64,000 bases of DNA from Streptomyces tuirus. Its GTDB lineage: Bacteria; Actinomycetota; Actinomycetes; Streptomycetales; Streptomycetaceae. Below, piece by piece: positions 32,918 through 41,663 of the stretch (its first letter is position 1; each line of letters opens with the position of its first letter). The stretch is taken from NCBI RefSeq assembly GCF_014701095.1, contig NZ_AP023439.1:7118001-7182000 (forward strand), given 5' to 3'. The notes under the pieces are model-generated. The model searched no databases, was not told the origin of the DNA, and worked only from the letters and a program-made list of their open reading frames with translations. The position numbers and the translations under genes are program-made.

Positions 32918-35257
32918 ATGGCGCAACCCTCGGTAGCACCAGAGCTCGTGCTGGAGACAGAGACGGGCACCACCGTGATGATTCCGGGCCGCGACTACCA
33001 CGTGGGGCGCGACCCGATGTGCGACATCGTCATCGACGACGACCGGGTCTCCTGGCACCACGCGGTGCTGAAGCCCGAGGACGGCCACTGGACCATCGAG
33101 GACGAGGGCAGCACCAACGGCACCTACGCCGACGGCCGGCGCATCCACGAGCGGGACGTCGGACCCGGCAGTGTCATCCGCTTCGGCAACCCGGCCGACG
33201 GGCCGCGCCTGACCCTCACGGGCCGCCCCGCACCCCGCGCCCGCACCCCCCAACGCCCCTCCGCCGTCTCCATGCCGGCCCACACCGGCACCTACCGGCA
33301 GCCCACGACCGTACGGCCGCTGCCCTCCCGCACCGTCCGCATCGGCCGCGCGCCCGACAACGACCTGGTCATCGACGACCTCTCGGTCTCCCGGCGGCAC
33401 GCCGAACTGCGCGCCCTGCCCGACGGAACCTACGAGATCGCCGACCTGGGCAGCCACAACGGCACCTACCTCAACGGCGGCCCCGTCACCAGCGCCCCCG
33501 TCGGCCAGGGCGACATCGTCGGCATCGGCCACTCGGCGTTCTGCCTCGTCGGCGACCAACTCCAGGAGTACGTCGACACCGGCGAGGTCTCCCTCGACGT
33601 GCAGGACCTCGCGGTCTCCGTCGACCGCGGCCGCAAGACGCTCCTCGACCACGTGTCGTTCCCGGTGGGGGAGAAGTGCCTGCTCGCCGTCGTCGGCCCG
33701 AGCGGCGCCGGCAAGTCCACGCTCCTCAACGCCCTCACCGGCCAGCGGCCCGCGGGCCACGGCACCGTCCTCTACGACGGCCGCGACCTCTACCGCGACT
33801 ACGCGGAACTGCGCCAGCGCATCGGACTGGTCCCGCAGGACGACATCCTGCACGCGCAGCTGACCGTCCGCAAAGCCCTCTCCTACGCCGCCGAACTGCG
33901 CTTCCCGCAGGACACCGCCAAGGCCGAGCGGCGCGCCCGGGTCGACGAGGTCATCCGCGAACTGGGCCTGGAACAGCGCGCCGACCAGCCCGTGCACAGC
34001 CTGTCCGGCGGTCAGCGCAAGCGGGTCAGCGTGGCCCTGGAACTGCTGACGAAACCGTCGCTGCTGTTCCTCGACGAGCCGACCTCCGGCCTCGACCCCG
34101 GCATGGACCGCTCGGTGATGCACATGCTGCGCGGCCTCGCCGACGACGGCCGGACCGTCATCGTCGTCACCCACAGCGTGCTCAGCCTCGATGTGTGCGA
34201 CCGGCTCCTCGTCCTCGCGCCCGGCGGGAAGATCGCCTACTACGGGCCGCCCGAGGACGCCCTGCCGTTCTTCGGCTTCGAGGAATGGCCGGAGGCCTTC
34301 GAGGCCTTCGACCGGGACACGGACCGGGACTGGGCGGGGGAGTACCTCGCCTCGCCCCTGCACGGCCGGTACGTGACCGACGCCTCCGCGCAGCCCCGGC
34401 AGCCGCGGTCCGAGCCCGTCGTCATCACCGCCCCGCCCCGGCCGCGCAGCCGGGGTGCCCAACTCGGCACGCTGGTACGCCGGTACGCGGCCGCGCTCAG
34501 CGCCGACCGGACCTTCCTGATCATCATGATCGCCCTGCCGTTCGTGATGGGCGCGATGGCCCGCGCCCTGGCGGGCGGCAAGCTGACCGCCGACACGGCG
34601 ATGAACGCGCTGCTCATCCTGTGCGTCGGCGCGGTGCTCACCGGGGCCGCCAACGCCGTCCGCGAACTCGTCAAGGAACGCGTGATCTACCAGAGGGAAC
34701 GGGCGGTGGGCCTGTCCAGATCCGCGTATCTGATGTCCAAGGTCATCGTCCTGGGCGTCATCACCGTGCTCCAGGCGGTGGTGCTGACCCTGGTCGCCCT
34801 GTTCGGCGTGGACCTCAACGCACCGGGCGGCGAAGGCGTGCTGATGCCGCCGCTGGTGGAGATCACGGTCGCCGTCGCCCTGCTCGCGTTCACGGCGATG
34901 ATGCTCGGCCTGCTGGTCTCCGCGCTGGTGCGCAAGGAAGAGGTGACGATGCCGCTGCTCGTGCTCATCGCCATCGTCCAGGTCGTCTTCTGCGGAGCCC
35001 TGCTGAAGCTGGCCGACACCCCCGGACTCGAGCAGCTGGGCTGGCTGGTGCCGGCGCGCTGGGCGCTGGCCGCGATGGCGGGCACGGTCGGACTGGGCCG
35101 GATCGTGCCCGACGACCTGACGAAGGACCCGCTGTTCGAGCATGCGGCGGGCACGTGGCTGCTGGACGTGGGGATGCTGGTCGTGCTGTCGGTGCTCTTC
35201 GGGTTCCTGGTGTCCCGCATGCTGCGCCGGCACGAACCGGCCGTCATGCGGAAGTAG
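32918..35257 (+). CDS. ABC transporter with two FHA domains (Rv1747-like)
   Basis: 779-residue half-transporter of the ABCG/ABC-2 type fused to two N-terminal FHA domains. FHA1 (about 18-95) has GRD at 30-32, S45, H47/H48 and GSTNGT at 64-69; FHA2 (about 135-205) has IGRAPDNDL, S158, RRH and GSHNGT. All phospho-threonine contacts are present in both. The nucleotide-binding domain (about 225-450) has GPSGAGKST, LSGGQRKR and LLFLDEP. Six membrane helices follow (about 515-770). The architecture matches M. tuberculosis Rv1747, which is regulated by the adjacent kinase PknF. The cargo is unknown. The repeat protein and kinase follow in one operon. Confidence 0.93.
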   Translation: MAQPSVAPELVLETETGTTVMIPGRDYHVGRDPMCDIVIDDDRVSWHHAVLKPEDGHWTIEDEGSTNGTYADGRRIHERDVGPGSVIRFGNPADGPRLTLTGRPAPRARTPQRPSAVSMPAHTGTYRQPTTVRPLPSRTVRIGRAPDNDLVIDDLSVSRRHAELRALPDGTYEIADLGSHNGTYLNGGPVTSAPVGQGDIVGIGHSAFCLVGDQLQEYVDTGEVSLDVQDLAVSVDRGRKTLLDHVSFPVGEKCLLAVVGPSGAGKSTLLNALTGQRPAGHGTVLYDGRDLYRDYAELRQRIGLVPQDDILHAQLTVRKALSYAAELRFPQDTAKAERRARVDEVIRELGLEQRADQPVHSLSGGQRKRVSVALELLTKPSLLFLDEPTSGLDPGMDRSVMHMLRGLADDGRTVIVVTHSVLSLDVCDRLLVLAPGGKIAYYGPPEDALPFFGFEEWPEAFEAFDRDTDRDWAGEYLASPLHGRYVTDASAQPRQPRSEPVVITAPPRPRSRGAQLGTLVRRYAAALSADRTFLIIMIALPFVMGAMARALAGGKLTADTAMNALLILCVGAVLTGAANAVRELVKERVIYQRERAVGLSRSAYLMSKVIVLGVITVLQAVVLTLVALFGVDLNAPGGEGVLMPPLVEITVAVALLAFTAMMLGLLVSALVRKEEVTMPLLVLIAIVQVVFCGALLKLADTPGLEQLGWLVPARWALAAMAGTVGLGRIVPDDLTKDPLFEHAAGTWLLDVGMLVVLSVLFGFLVSRMLRRHEPAVMRK

Positions 35258-35266
35258 GGAGCGCCT

Positions 35267-36598
35267 ATGACGACCCCCGGCTTCCGGCCCACGCACGTCG
35301 TCCCGCAGCACGGGATGCCCGCCTGGGAGGCCCCCGACCCGTCCCGGCCCACCGTGGACCTCGACCCCCTGCTGCCGGTGCAGCTTCTGGAACGGCAGGG
35401 CGACTGGGGGCACGTGCTGTGCTTCAACGGCTGGTCGGCCTGGGTCGACGGGCGCCGCCTGGTCGCCGTACCGCTGGATCCGCCCGCCGCGGACGGGCCT
35501 CTCACCCGTTCAGCCGATCCGCGGCCGCTGCTGGGCCGGGCGCAGGAAGCCCTCGCGCGTTACCGCTCCGCGGTGGAGGACCTCGCGGGTGGCCTCGACC
35601 GCGAGTCGTTCCGCACCCGCACCCACGGCATGCGGGTCGGCGTCGTCGTCGACGGCGAGTCCGTGTGGCTCTACGACTCCGCCCACGGGCACTGGGTGTA
35701 CGCCGACGGCAGCCGGACGACCACGTACGCGACGGACGAGACCCCGGCCGCCGAGCCGGAGCCGCGCCCCGCCGAGACGCCCGTGCACCCGCCCACGCGA
35801 GTGGTGCCGCCCGAGGGCCCCGCCGACACGCCCCCATCAGCCCGGAGCGCACCGGCCGGACCGACGCGGGTGGTACCACCGGAGTCCCCCGAGCCGACGG
35901 GGGCTGCCCCACTGGAGGCGCCGGAGCCATCGAAGGCGGCCCCGCCCGAGGCGCCCGAACCGGAGGGGACCGTGCCTGCCGCCCCGGAGCCGACCCGAGT
36001 GGTGTCTTCGGGTACTCCTGAACCGACCCGAGTGGTGTCTCCGAGTGCTCCTGAGCCGACCCGGGTGGTGTCGCCCGAAGGGCCCAAGCCGCAGGGGAGT
36101 GTGTCCCCGGACGCTCCCGAGCCGACCCGGGTGGTGTCTCCGGATACTGCTGAGCCGACCCGTGTGGTGTCTCCGGGTACTGCTGAGCCGACCCGTGTGG
36201 TGTCGCCGGAAGGGCCCGAGTCGCAGGGTGGTGTGTCCCCCGAGGCCCCCGAGCCGACCCGGATGGTGGCCCCGGACGCCCCCGAACCCGAACGGGCGGC
36301 GCCTCGCGAGGCTCCCGAGCCCACACGTGTGGTGGCGACCGATGCCCCTGATCCCACACGTGTGGTGGCGCCCGATGGCCCCGAGCCGACGCGTGTGGTG
36401 GCGCCCGGTGCCCCCGAGCCCACTCGCGTCGTGCCTCCCGATGCCCCGGAACCGACGAGGGTCGTCTCCCCCGATGCCCCCGAACCCACCCGCGTCGTGT
36501 CCCCCGAGGACCGGGAGGGCACGGCCGAGGGTGAGGCGGAGCGGTCGGCTGCGGCGCCGCCCACCCGGGTCGTCTCGCCCGAGGGTGACGGCCGTTGA
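35267..36598 (+). CDS. SH3-like protein with 15 PTRVV threonine repeats (candidate FHA-binding scaffold)
   Basis: 443-residue protein not recognised as a whole. Residues about 15-70 look like a small SH3-type barrel (LLPVQLLERQGDWGHVLCFN, GWSAWVDGRRLV). Residues 75-160 form a globular region. From about 178 to the end it is proline- and acid-rich with fifteen exact PTRVV motifs, one PTRMV, and a PTHVV at 8-12. The units read roughly (A)PEPTRVV-S/A-P-D/E. Threonine followed by valine at +3 is a plausible kinase and FHA target. It lies 9 bases after the FHA-ABC gene, and its stop overlaps the kinase start. Scaffold function is inference. Confidence 0.85.
   Translation: MTTPGFRPTHVVPQHGMPAWEAPDPSRPTVDLDPLLPVQLLERQGDWGHVLCFNGWSAWVDGRRLVAVPLDPPAADGPLTRSADPRPLLGRAQEALARYRSAVEDLAGGLDRESFRTRTHGMRVGVVVDGESVWLYDSAHGHWVYADGSRTTTYATDETPAAEPEPRPAETPVHPPTRVVPPEGPADTPPSARSAPAGPTRVVPPESPEPTGAAPLEAPEPSKAAPPEAPEPEGTVPAAPEPTRVVSSGTPEPTRVVSPSAPEPTRVVSPEGPKPQGSVSPDAPEPTRVVSPDTAEPTRVVSPGTAEPTRVVSPEGPESQGGVSPEAPEPTRMVAPDAPEPERAAPREAPEPTRVVATDAPDPTRVVAPDGPEPTRVVAPGAPEPTRVVPPDAPEPTRVVSPDAPEPTRVVSPEDREGTAEGEAERSAAAPPTRVVSPEGDGR
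35802..36590 (+). repeat. degenerate proline-threonine repeat region
   Basis: About 790 bases coding for the PTRVV array. Spacing between motifs is commonly 11 residues (33 bases) or small variations, with many synonymous differences, so selection seems to hold the peptide motif rather than the DNA. Confidence 0.85.
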
Positions 36599-37590
36599 AC
36601 CGCGAGACGAGCCTGTTCTCCGGGCGGCCCTCCGAGCTGGTCGGGCAGCAGATCGCCGGGTACCGGATCGAGCAGGAGATCGGACGCGGCGGCATGGCCG
36701 TCGTCTACCGGGCCCGGGACCTGCGCCTGGAACGCACCGTCGCCCTGAAGCTGCTCGCCCCGGAACTCGCCCGCAACGACACCTTCCGCCGCCGCTTCAC
36801 CCACGAGTCACGGGCCGCCGCGGCGATCGACCACCCCCACATCGTGCCGGTCTTCGAGGCCGGCGAGACGGACGGCGTGCTGTACATCGCGATGCGGTAC
36901 GTCGCCGGCAGCGACCTCCGGCACGTCCTCGACCGCGAAGGCCCCATGACACCCGTCACCGCCCTGCGCGTCGCCGCCCAGGTCGCCTCCGCGCTCGACG
37001 CGGCCCACGACCACGGACTGGTCCACCGGGACGTCAAACCAGGCAACATCCTCGTGTCCCGCGGCACCGACAGCGACCACCCCGAGCACGTCTACCTCAC
37101 CGACTTCGGCCTGACGAAGAAGTCGCTGTCCCTCACCGGCTTCACCACGGTCGGCCAGTTCGTCGGCACGCTGGACTACGTCGCACCCGAGCAGATCTCC
37201 GGCAAGCCGGTCGACGCCCGCTGCGACGTGTACGGCTTCGCCTGCGTCGTCTTCGAGACTCTGGCCGGCCACCCGCCCTTCATCCGCGACGACGACATGG
37301 CCCTGCTCTGGGCCCACCAGTACGACGAACCGCCGCCGCTGACCGGTGAACGGCCCGACCTCGACCCGCGGGTCGACCCCGTCTTCGCCCAGGCCCTCGC
37401 CAAGAGCCCCGACGACCGGTACCCGTCCTGCCTCGCCTTCGTCGCCGCCCTGCGCGCCGCGACGACCGGCGGCGGGGCCGGGGGCACCAGAACGCCCACG
37501 CGGGTCGACCGGCAACTGCCGGCCGCGGGGGAGGAGCGGCCCAAGCCGCCGCCGCGCTGGGCCGAACCGGTCTTCGTGCAGCGGATGTAG
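36595..37590 (+). CDS. Hanks-type Ser/Thr protein kinase, soluble
   Basis: 331-residue kinase. The catalytic domain (about 22-285) is intact: GRGGMAVVY (30-38), lysine 52 in VALKLLAP, LVHRDVKPGNIL, TDFGLTKK, the threonine-rich activation loop SLTGFTTVGQFVGTLDYVAPE and CDVYGFACVVFE. No transmembrane helix, PASTA or other sensor follows, unlike PknB and PknF. The short tail itself contains PTRVD near residue 302, echoing the neighbouring repeats. The start is TTG 36595, whose TGA overlap with the upstream stop indicates translational coupling. It probably phosphorylates the repeat protein and/or the FHA-ABC transporter. Confidence 0.93.
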   Translation: MNRETSLFSGRPSELVGQQIAGYRIEQEIGRGGMAVVYRARDLRLERTVALKLLAPELARNDTFRRRFTHESRAAAAIDHPHIVPVFEAGETDGVLYIAMRYVAGSDLRHVLDREGPMTPVTALRVAAQVASALDAAHDHGLVHRDVKPGNILVSRGTDSDHPEHVYLTDFGLTKKSLSLTGFTTVGQFVGTLDYVAPEQISGKPVDARCDVYGFACVVFETLAGHPPFIRDDDMALLWAHQYDEPPPLTGERPDLDPRVDPVFAQALAKSPDDRYPSCLAFVAALRAATTGGGAGGTRTPTRVDRQLPAAGEERPKPPPRWAEPVFVQRM

Positions 37591-37608
37591 GGCGGCCGTA
37601 GAGGGGCG

Positions 37609-38907
37609 TCAGCCCTTGCCGTCGGGGCGCACCTCGCCGCGCCGCCGTACGTGGCGCGCCAGCAGCGCCCCGGCGAATCCGGTCACCAGCCCCCAGGGGA
37701 CGGCCAGACCGACGGCACCCCACAACTTGGGTCTCAGGAACAGCTCGCCCCCGAGACCGCCGCCCAGATCACCGATGCCGAGCACGGACAGACCCAAGTG
37801 CGCCGAGATGCGTCCGACGAGGCAGATCATGAACACCGTGAGCACGAGGGCGACCGCCATGTGTACCGCGTGCTGCCAGGCCCGCACCCGGGCCGGTGAC
37901 CGGGCCGCCATCACGAACGCGGCGGCCAGCAGCAGCACGACGTCGACGACCAGCAGCCACCACACCCGGCCGTCGTGCTCGGCGAGGGTGCGCAGATTCA
38001 GCTCGGAGACGTCCGGGGTGCGCAGCACCTCGTCCAGCACATGCGGCATGGGCAGCCCGAAAGGCCCCTCCACCCGCCCGTTCCAGGTCGCGCCGAGCCC
38101 GATCGTCAGCGCCAGCCACACCAGGTTGGGGATGCCCAGCAGGATCACCGCGAACGTCTCCCGCGCGTGCCCCTTGGTCATCGCGACGATCAGGGCGACG
38201 ACCACACCGATGACGACGCAGGCCAGCAGCAGCGCGACCATCGCGTACGCGGCCGGGCGCACCGACGCCTGGAAGCGCAACAGCCGCGCGGGCAGCGGAG
38301 CCCCGCGCGACACCAGCAGCGCCAGCACCAGCACACCGGCCAGCCAGACCACGCCGACGAACACGGACAGCGGGACGTCGGTGGTGAAGCCGATCCGCGG
38401 CGAGGCGCCGAACAGGTCGCCGAGGTCACCGAGCGCGTCGTCCCCGAGGGAGATCTCGAAGGTGTGGCGGGCGGCGAGCGTCAGACCGATCAGCGCGAGC
38501 AGCCACAGGGCCACCACCCGCCCGGCCCAGCCGGCCAGCTCCCTGGCGCCGGCCACCGCGCGGTGCCGCAGCGGACGCAGGAACCCCCAGGCGATCACCA
38601 GCGCCCCGGTGAGGGTGACGGACAACGGAATCACCGTCAGGCCCGCCCGCGTCTCGGCGAGGTCGCCGGCGCCTCCGGCGACTTTCACCGTGCCGCCGAC
38701 GGCGGTGACCATGGTGGCCGCGACGACGGGGCCGAAGGAACCGTCCGGAAGGTCCGCGGCCCCGGCCGCCCACAGCCCCAGGGCGGACACCAGCGCCATG
38801 GCGAGCAGCCCGCCGAGCACCGTGACGAGGGCATGCGCCCAGCCGTGGCGGGCGACGGCCCGCTCGCCGGGGGTACGTGCCTGGCCGGAGGGGGTGCGCG
38901 AACTCAC
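37609..38907 (-). CDS. streptophobe-family membrane protein
   Basis: 432-residue polytopic membrane protein with about 10-11 helices, matching the streptophobe family typical of Streptomyces. The N-terminus (about 25 residues) is cytoplasmic and basic. The helices alternate with charged loops such as FEISLGDDALGDLGDLFG, and it ends in a basic RRRGEVRPDGKG tail. It is divergent from the DUF6777 gene and converges on the kinase gene. No enzymatic motif is visible; function unknown. Confidence 0.8.
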   Translation of the reverse strand: MSSRTPSGQARTPGERAVARHGWAHALVTVLGGLLAMALVSALGLWAAGAADLPDGSFGPVVAATMVTAVGGTVKVAGGAGDLAETRAGLTVIPLSVTLTGALVIAWGFLRPLRHRAVAGARELAGWAGRVVALWLLALIGLTLAARHTFEISLGDDALGDLGDLFGASPRIGFTTDVPLSVFVGVVWLAGVLVLALLVSRGAPLPARLLRFQASVRPAAYAMVALLLACVVIGVVVALIVAMTKGHARETFAVILLGIPNLVWLALTIGLGATWNGRVEGPFGLPMPHVLDEVLRTPDVSELNLRTLAEHDGRVWWLLVVDVVLLLAAAFVMAARSPARVRAWQHAVHMAVALVLTVFMICLVGRISAHLGLSVLGIGDLGGGLGGELFLRPKLWGAVGLAVPWGLVTGFAGALLARHVRRRGEVRPDGKG

Positions 38908-39086
38908 GGTGTCACGCTAAGCAGTCCCCGGGCCGGACGCCCGCCGGAGAGGTCCGTCCGCGTCGGCTTGCGGGGCGTACGGGACCGGAGCACACAATGA
39001 ACTCGTAGTGGAAAAAGCGGCATACACCGGTATGAATCACCCCGGCTGTATGGAGGCCGCAGAGAACCCACGCGGGAGAAGAGCTC

Positions 39087-40286
39087 GTGAGCGTCGATCC
39101 ACCGTCGTCCGGCCGCCCCACAGGACCTCCCTCGGGCCCGCTGTCGGGTCCTTCCCAGCCTCCCTCGGGCGGCGGCGGCCCGCCCTCCGAACCGCCGAGC
39201 GGCGGCGGCAGGGAGCCGGAGCCCCGCCGACCGTGGTGGGGGTCCGTGCCCCGTGTCGCGATCATCGCCACCGCCGTGGTGGCCGCCGTGGTCCTGGCCG
39301 TGGTGCTCTCCCGGCCCGACAACGGCGGCACCGGCGCGTCCGACGGCGGCACCAGCACATCGAGCGGCGAGATCTTCCTCCAGCCCGCGGCCGACACCGG
39401 ACCGGACCAGTTCACCGAGTCGACGGCCCAGGAGGACAGCTCCGCCTCCCCGGTCACGCCCTCGGGGGACACCGAGTCGGCCCCGCAGAACGCCCTGCGC
39501 GGTGTGAACGGCGACGCCCCCGGCCTGTACGGCGGCACCCGCAACGTCGCCAGCTGTGACGTGGAGAAGCAGATCAAGTACTTCGAGGACGCCCCGGACA
39601 AGGAGCGCGCGTTCGCCTCGGTCCTGCGCATCCAGCCGTCCGAGGTCCCCGACTACCTGCGCTCCCTCACCCCCGTGCAGCTGCGCATGGACACCCGCGT
39701 CACCAACCACGGCTACAAGAGCGGCGCCCCCACCAGCTACCAGGCCGTCCTCCAAGCCGGCACGGCCGTCCTGGTCGACGACCGCGGCGTGCCCCGGGTG
39801 CGCTGCGCGTGCGGCAACCCGCTGACCCCGCCGGTCGCCCAGCAGAGCGCACCCAAGACGACCGGCAACGCGTGGCCGGGGTACAAGTCGTCGAACGTCG
39901 TCATCGTGACGCCCGCTCCGCGGCCCGTCGACGAATTCGTGATGTGCGAAGCCGACGGCGAGTGGTTCAAGCGTGAGGCGGGGGACACCGGCAACAAGGA
40001 CCGCAAGACGAAGAAGCCCGACAAGCCCTCCCCGTCGGCCACTGTCACCACGCCCACGTCGCCGACCGACTCGACGTCGTCGCAACCGCCCACGAGCGAA
40101 CCGCCGACCTCGGACACGGACACCTCGGGGCCGACGACGGACGAGCCGCCGTCGTCCGACACCCAGCAGCCGCCGCCCGACAGCGATACCGGCAACAACA
40201 CCGGCAACAACACCGGCAACAACACCGGGAGCCACACGGGGAGCGACACCGGCGGCGGCACGACGGAACAGGCGCCGGCCTCGTGA
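39087..40286 (+). CDS. DUF6777-type membrane-anchored extracellular protein
   Basis: 399-residue protein: a proline/glycine-rich cytoplasmic N-terminus (1-48), one membrane helix (about 55-75; VAIIATAVVAAVVLAVVL), and an extracellular domain (about 95-300). That domain has four cysteines (NVASCDVEKQ, VRCACGNPL, VMCEADGEW) and IQPSEVPDYLRSLTPVQLR. A Ser/Thr/Pro-rich tail ends in GNNTGNNTGNNTG repeats. GTG 39087 has GGGAGAAGAG upstream. It is divergent from the streptophobe gene, a pairing that may be functional. Role unknown. Confidence 0.8.
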   Translation: MSVDPPSSGRPTGPPSGPLSGPSQPPSGGGGPPSEPPSGGGREPEPRRPWWGSVPRVAIIATAVVAAVVLAVVLSRPDNGGTGASDGGTSTSSGEIFLQPAADTGPDQFTESTAQEDSSASPVTPSGDTESAPQNALRGVNGDAPGLYGGTRNVASCDVEKQIKYFEDAPDKERAFASVLRIQPSEVPDYLRSLTPVQLRMDTRVTNHGYKSGAPTSYQAVLQAGTAVLVDDRGVPRVRCACGNPLTPPVAQQSAPKTTGNAWPGYKSSNVVIVTPAPRPVDEFVMCEADGEWFKREAGDTGNKDRKTKKPDKPSPSATVTTPTSPTDSTSSQPPTSEPPTSDTDTSGPTTDEPPSSDTQQPPPDSDTGNNTGNNTGNNTGSHTGSDTGGGTTEQAPAS

Positions 40287-40342
40287 TGACCGACCCGATC
40301 GGCCGAAGCGAACGCGACTCGAGCCGGCCCGCGCGGCACGAC

Positions 40343-40759
40343 TCAAGCGGCGCGGACCACCAGGGCGTAGTCGCCGAGCCCGAGCAGCCGGTCGGCCGGC
40401 AGGTCGCCGTGGGTGGTGACGACCGCCTCGACCCGGCCCGTCCCCGGCTCGAACACGACGTCCTGGACCGTGCCGAGCGTGTCGCCCGTCTCGGTGAGGA
40501 TCCTCAGGCCCGGCAGCTCGTGGTGCGGCGGCACGTGGGCCGGTTCGGCGGGCGTGCGGACCAGCACCGCGTCCGGGCCGATGGCGTGCAGCGCGCCCCA
40601 GGCCAGCACGGTCTCCTTGCGGGAGTGATGGCCCCGTACCCGGACATGGGTGACCACACCGGACGCCGCGTCCACCGTCAGCGACTTCACGGTCCCGAGC
40701 TCTTCCGCCTCGGTCAGGGTCAGCACCGGCAGGCCCCGCGCCTCGGAGAACAGCATCAT
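40343..40759 (-). CDS. PRC-barrel domain protein
   Basis: 138-residue protein with two PRC-barrel-like repeats: ARGLPVLTLTEAEELGTVKS and GLRILTETGDTLGTVQDVVF. Such barrels occur in photosynthetic reaction centres, RimM and sporulation proteins and mediate protein contacts. Its ATG overlaps the upstream PRC gene's stop (ATGA), indicating translational coupling. Third gene of a tight three-gene operon. Function unknown. Confidence 0.85.
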   Translation of the reverse strand: MMLFSEARGLPVLTLTEAEELGTVKSLTVDAASGVVTHVRVRGHHSRKETVLAWGALHAIGPDAVLVRTPAEPAHVPPHHELPGLRILTETGDTLGTVQDVVFEPGTGRVEAVVTTHGDLPADRLLGLGDYALVVRAA

Positions 40760-41340
40760 GGCGCCGTCCCCTCCCGCCCGGCCTGGAAGGCGCCGATCCG
40801 GGCGACGAAGGCGGGCAGGTCGTCGGCGACGAAGCGGATGGCGTCCGCCGGGATGACCAGGGCGCGTCCGGAGACGGCGAGCGTCTCGCCCCGCGGCACG
40901 TACACCCGGTGCCGGCGGCGTCTGGAGCCCTGCACCAGGGCCTTGCCCGCGGCGATCCGGAAGCCCACGACCCGGCCGGTGGTTCCGCTCTCGACGATGA
41001 CGTCGAGCACCGTGCCGACCTCGGCGCCCTCGTCGGTCAGCACCTTGGCGTGCAGCACCCGGCCCTGCTGTGCCTCACGCCGTGCCACCACGACGGAGGT
41101 GTCCGCCAGCGCGCGGGCGTCCCGGACCATGACCGCGTACGGGCCCAGGGCGTGCACCGCCGACCAGGGCAGACTCTGTTTCAGCGGGCCCGACAGCAGA
41201 CCCCGGCCGCTGAGCGTGAAGCCGGTGATCCGCCCGGCGGCGGGGTCGAAGACGGTGTCCTTGATCTGGGCGACGGCGTCGCCGCCCAGCGTGACCACCG
41301 GCAGGGTCGTCAGACTGCGTGCGGCCAGCAGCTCGTTCAT
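40756..41340 (-). CDS. PRC-barrel domain protein
   Basis: 194-residue protein with two PRC-barrel units: ARSLTTLPVVTLGGDAVAQIKDTVFDP (about 6-32, barrel 1) and GRVLHAKVLTDEGAEVGTVLDVIV (about 95-118, barrel 2). A basic GSRRRRHRVYVPRGETL segment follows. ATG 41340 overlaps the stop of the upstream mini-membrane protein (ATGA), and its own stop overlaps the next PRC gene. The paired PRC proteins may form a heteromer. Function unknown. Confidence 0.87.
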   Translation of the reverse strand: MNELLAARSLTTLPVVTLGGDAVAQIKDTVFDPAAGRITGFTLSGRGLLSGPLKQSLPWSAVHALGPYAVMVRDARALADTSVVVARREAQQGRVLHAKVLTDEGAEVGTVLDVIVESGTTGRVVGFRIAAGKALVQGSRRRRHRVYVPRGETLAVSGRALVIPADAIRFVADDLPAFVARIGAFQAGREGTAP

Positions 41341-41477
41341 CGCAGGCCCTTTCCGCCGGGGCGGCGCCGGACCGCGATGACGGTCCCCGACCGCCGGCCC
41401 GCCTGCACGGCGAGCGTCACCGCCGCGACGGCGGCGAGCGCCGCGAGCACCACGACCAGCCATGTCCACCAGGCCAC
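41337..41477 (-). CDS. 46-residue single-helix membrane protein
   Basis: Small gene: GTG 41477 with GGAGGTGC immediately upstream, coding AWWTWLVVVLAALAAVAAV, then a basic cytoplasmic tail QAGRRSGTVIAVRRRPGGKG. One membrane helix, N-out. It overlaps the PRC gene by ATGA, so the three genes are translated together and this peptide could tether the PRC proteins to the membrane. Not a previously recognised family as far as I can tell. Confidence 0.72.
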   Translation of the reverse strand: MAWWTWLVVVLAALAAVAAVTLAVQAGRRSGTVIAVRRRPGGKGLR

Positions 41478-41663
41478 CGCGCACCTCCGGTGATCCGGCC
41501 CGGCCGCCCTCGGCCGGCCCTGATTCCTTCCGGGTGCCCCGCGAAGGGGGGACAATGCCCCGGGATCGAATGGGGGAGAATCTGTCAGGACTGTGAAGAC
41601 GGGCCCGGGGTACGAGCACTGGTGCAGAGCGTCCGGCCAGTCCGGCTTCCGAGAGAGAAAAGA

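Noticed and set aside
35802..36590. Repeat array as a mobile or satellite element
   Set aside because: Units are conserved at the peptide level with scattered synonymous changes, so it is a coding repeat rather than a mobile element.
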